From the NCBI RefSeq assembly GCF_901472495.1, contig NZ_LR590469.1:62001-126000 (forward strand): a stretch of 64,000 nucleotides of DNA, in the 5' to 3' direction. The notes beneath the pieces were generated by a model that saw nothing but the letters and a program-made list of their open reading frames with translations, searched no databases and was not told where the DNA came from. Shown one piece after another: positions 62,319 through 64,000 of this stretch. This DNA is from Yersinia enterocolitica subsp. enterocolitica (GTDB lineage Bacteria; Pseudomonadota; Gammaproteobacteria; Enterobacterales; Enterobacteriaceae). A program made the translations under genes and the position numbers. Within the stretch, counting starts at the first letter, position 1; every line of letters begins with the position of its first letter.

Positions 62319-63977
62319 ATGCAGTTTTTAAGAAATATTTCTATCAGAGCCGCGTTACTTTGGGTGCTTGGGGCATTTTGCCTGCTATGGGGCGGTGTAT
62401 CTGGTTATACGTTGCTATCGCTGAATCAACTGACTCAATCCTCTAATGCTAATAGTGTGTTGGTTGAAAACATGAATTTGGTCAATCAGGGGACGGATCA
62501 ATATTTTCGGATGGTGACACGTCTTGCCCGCTCAGTCGATTACCGTCAGAGCGGCAATATTGCGGATGCAGATAAGGAACTCAAATCATCCAATGCAGCA
62601 CTTGAAAATCTGAAACAGAAGTTGGCGCAGTTTAAAGCCATTGACCATGCACAGATTGATCCTACATTGGTAAATGGGGTGATTGATGGGTGGAGCGGAT
62701 TAATTGATCAAGGTGTCACTCCGCTGTATCAGGCGGCAATGGCGAACAATAGCGCGGCCTATCAGGATTTAGCTAAAAAGACAGTGCCAGCGCTGAGCCG
62801 GCAATATGGCTCTGTTGCGGAGAATTTTAATCAAGCTGCATCCAAGGCTATCGGGGTGGCTAAAGAGCAGTTTGCTCACCTGACAAAAGTGAGCAGCATG
62901 ACATTAATTTCTGCTTTAGTGGCCGGATTAGTGATTTTACTGGCAACCGATCGCTACCTGTTGGCTAACCTGGTTCGCCCATTGGATGATATTCGTGCAC
63001 ATTTTCGCGTGATTGCTTCCGGCCAGCTGGGCCAGCCCATTACCGATTTTGGTCGTAATTGCGTTGGCAAATTGTTTCCGCTGCTACGTGATGTGCAAGC
63101 CAGTTTGGCCAATACGGTAAAAGCTATCCGCAGTAGCACTGATGGGATTTATCACGGGGCGGCAGAAATTTCAGCCGGTAATACAGATTTATCATCGCGA
63201 ACTGAGCAGCAGGCCGCCGCATTGGAAGAGACGGCCGCCAGTATGGAGCAGTTGACGGCAACGGTGAAACATAACGCAGATAATGCGCATCATGCCAGCC
63301 AATTGGCAGCTAATGCTTCTATTACCGCCAAAAAAGGCGGGGCGCTGGTGGCTGATGTGGTTCATACCATGGATGAGATTTCAGCCAGTTCACGTAAGAT
63401 AGCTGAAATTACAACAGTGATTAACAGTATCGCTTTCCAGACTAATATTCTGGCACTGAATGCTGCCGTTGAAGCGGCCAGAGCAGGTGAACAAGGTCGC
63501 GGTTTCGCGGTGGTTGCCAGTGAAGTCCGTAATTTGGCCCAGCGCAGTGCTCAAGCGGCAAAAGAGATTGATAGCTTGATAACCGAGTCCGTTAACCGGG
63601 TGAGTAGTGGTTCGGCTTTGGTAGAAAGTGCCGGGATAACTATGGATGAAATTGTTCGTTCCATCACCAATGTCACCGATTTAATGGGTGAGATAGCATC
63701 GGCGTCAGATGAGCAAAGCAAAGGTATCACTCAGGTCGGGCAGGCAGTGGCTGAAATGGACAGTGTGACTCAGCAAAATGCTGCGTTGGTACAGCAAGCC
63801 TCACGCGCGGCTGCCGCGCTAGAGGAACAAGCGACTCAGTTAAACCAAGCAGTGGCAGTGTTTAAATTGCAATCAGATGATGTGCGGACAAAATCGGTAG
63901 CTAAACCTCGGGCTACGGTATTAACGACAGCGCCTATTGCCAAGGTAGACAACAACGCAAACTGGGAAACTTTCTAA
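62319..63977 (+). CDS. Methyl-accepting chemotaxis protein (Tar/Tsr type)
   Basis: 552 residues; AAGGAG precedes the ATG. Two membrane spans (about 11-31 and 192-212) around a Tar-type four-helix ligand domain, a HAMP linker (about 213-265), methylation helices with typical Q/E pairs (SSRTEQQAAALEETAASMEQL) and the conserved tip EAARAGEQGRGFAVVASEVRNL. Ends in NWETF, the CheR/CheB docking pentapeptide of high-abundance enterobacterial receptors. Ligand unknown. Confidence 0.94.
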   Translation: MQFLRNISIRAALLWVLGAFCLLWGGVSGYTLLSLNQLTQSSNANSVLVENMNLVNQGTDQYFRMVTRLARSVDYRQSGNIADADKELKSSNAALENLKQKLAQFKAIDHAQIDPTLVNGVIDGWSGLIDQGVTPLYQAAMANNSAAYQDLAKKTVPALSRQYGSVAENFNQAASKAIGVAKEQFAHLTKVSSMTLISALVAGLVILLATDRYLLANLVRPLDDIRAHFRVIASGQLGQPITDFGRNCVGKLFPLLRDVQASLANTVKAIRSSTDGIYHGAAEISAGNTDLSSRTEQQAAALEETAASMEQLTATVKHNADNAHHASQLAANASITAKKGGALVADVVHTMDEISASSRKIAEITTVINSIAFQTNILALNAAVEAARAGEQGRGFAVVASEVRNLAQRSAQAAKEIDSLITESVNRVSSGSALVESAGITMDEIVRSITNVTDLMGEIASASDEQSKGITQVGQAVAEMDSVTQQNAALVQQASRAAAALEEQATQLNQAVAVFKLQSDDVRTKSVAKPRATVLTTAPIAKVDNNANWETF

Positions 63978-64000
63978 AATTTGGGATAGGGATATTGGCG

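Overview
The window is chromosomal DNA of an enterobacterium, almost certainly a Yersinia (Y. enterocolitica / environmental Yersinia type rather than Escherichia). Most of it (about 14.4-62.1 kb) follows the gene order of the E. coli cspE-crcB-tatE-lipA ... fur-fldA segment. Protein sequences, three ERIC repeats, a chitobiase gene attached to chiPQ, and the absence of ybeM and ybeF point away from Escherichia. No prophage, integrase, insertion sequence or CRISPR array was found.

Left, accessory part (1-14.2 kb). A CusRS-like two-component system (kinase cut by the window edge) faces an alpha/beta hydrolase gene across a CusR-box-like palindrome. A decayed LysR C-terminus lies before roxA. 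After a very AT-rich gap with a near-consensus promoter comes the most notable item: a two-gene unit encoding an MIO-type aromatic ammonia-lyase very similar to Photorhabdus StlA (phenylalanine to cinnamate) and a UbiD-superfamily decarboxylase of the Fdc type. Together they would predict conversion of phenylalanine to styrene, or of a hydroxylated relative to a vinylphenol. A strong terminator closes the unit. A 51-residue exported protein, an ATM1-type ABC exporter, an ABM-domain protein with a possible 24-residue leader ORF, pphA, an acyltransferase-3, an orphan LuxR-type regulator and an unusual cold-shock-domain protein follow.

Conserved core (14.4-44.4 kb). cspE, crcB, a MASE2-GGDEF diguanylate cyclase in the place of ybeM, tatE, lipA, lipB, ybeD, dacA; the cell-wall elongation cluster rlpA-mrdB-mrdA with rlmH and rsfS; nadD-holA-lptE-leuS; ybeL; the glutamate/aspartate transporter gltIJKL with a SroC-like gltI-gltJ spacer; a PNPOx-like flavoprotein; lnt-corC-ybeY-ybeZ-miaB; ubiF; and a six-gene tRNA array (Met, Leu, Gln, Gln, Met, Gln).

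Amino-sugar and chitin part (44.7-60.4 kb). asnB, then nagD and nagC-nagA-nagB divergent from nagE with paired NagC-like operators and a CRP-like site between; glnS; and chiP-chiQ-chb, which import and cleave chito-oligosaccharides whose GlcNAc feeds the nag genes. chiP carries a NagC-like palindrome upstream and a 15-nt match to the ChiX sRNA seed over its ribosome binding site. fur and fldA follow. Beyond fldA the E. coli order ends and a methyl-accepting chemotaxis protein with a C-terminal NWETF docking tail closes the window.

Starts were moved from the longest frame wherever a better Shine-Dalgarno or family alignment supported it. Family comparisons are from memory of reference proteins; no database search was run.
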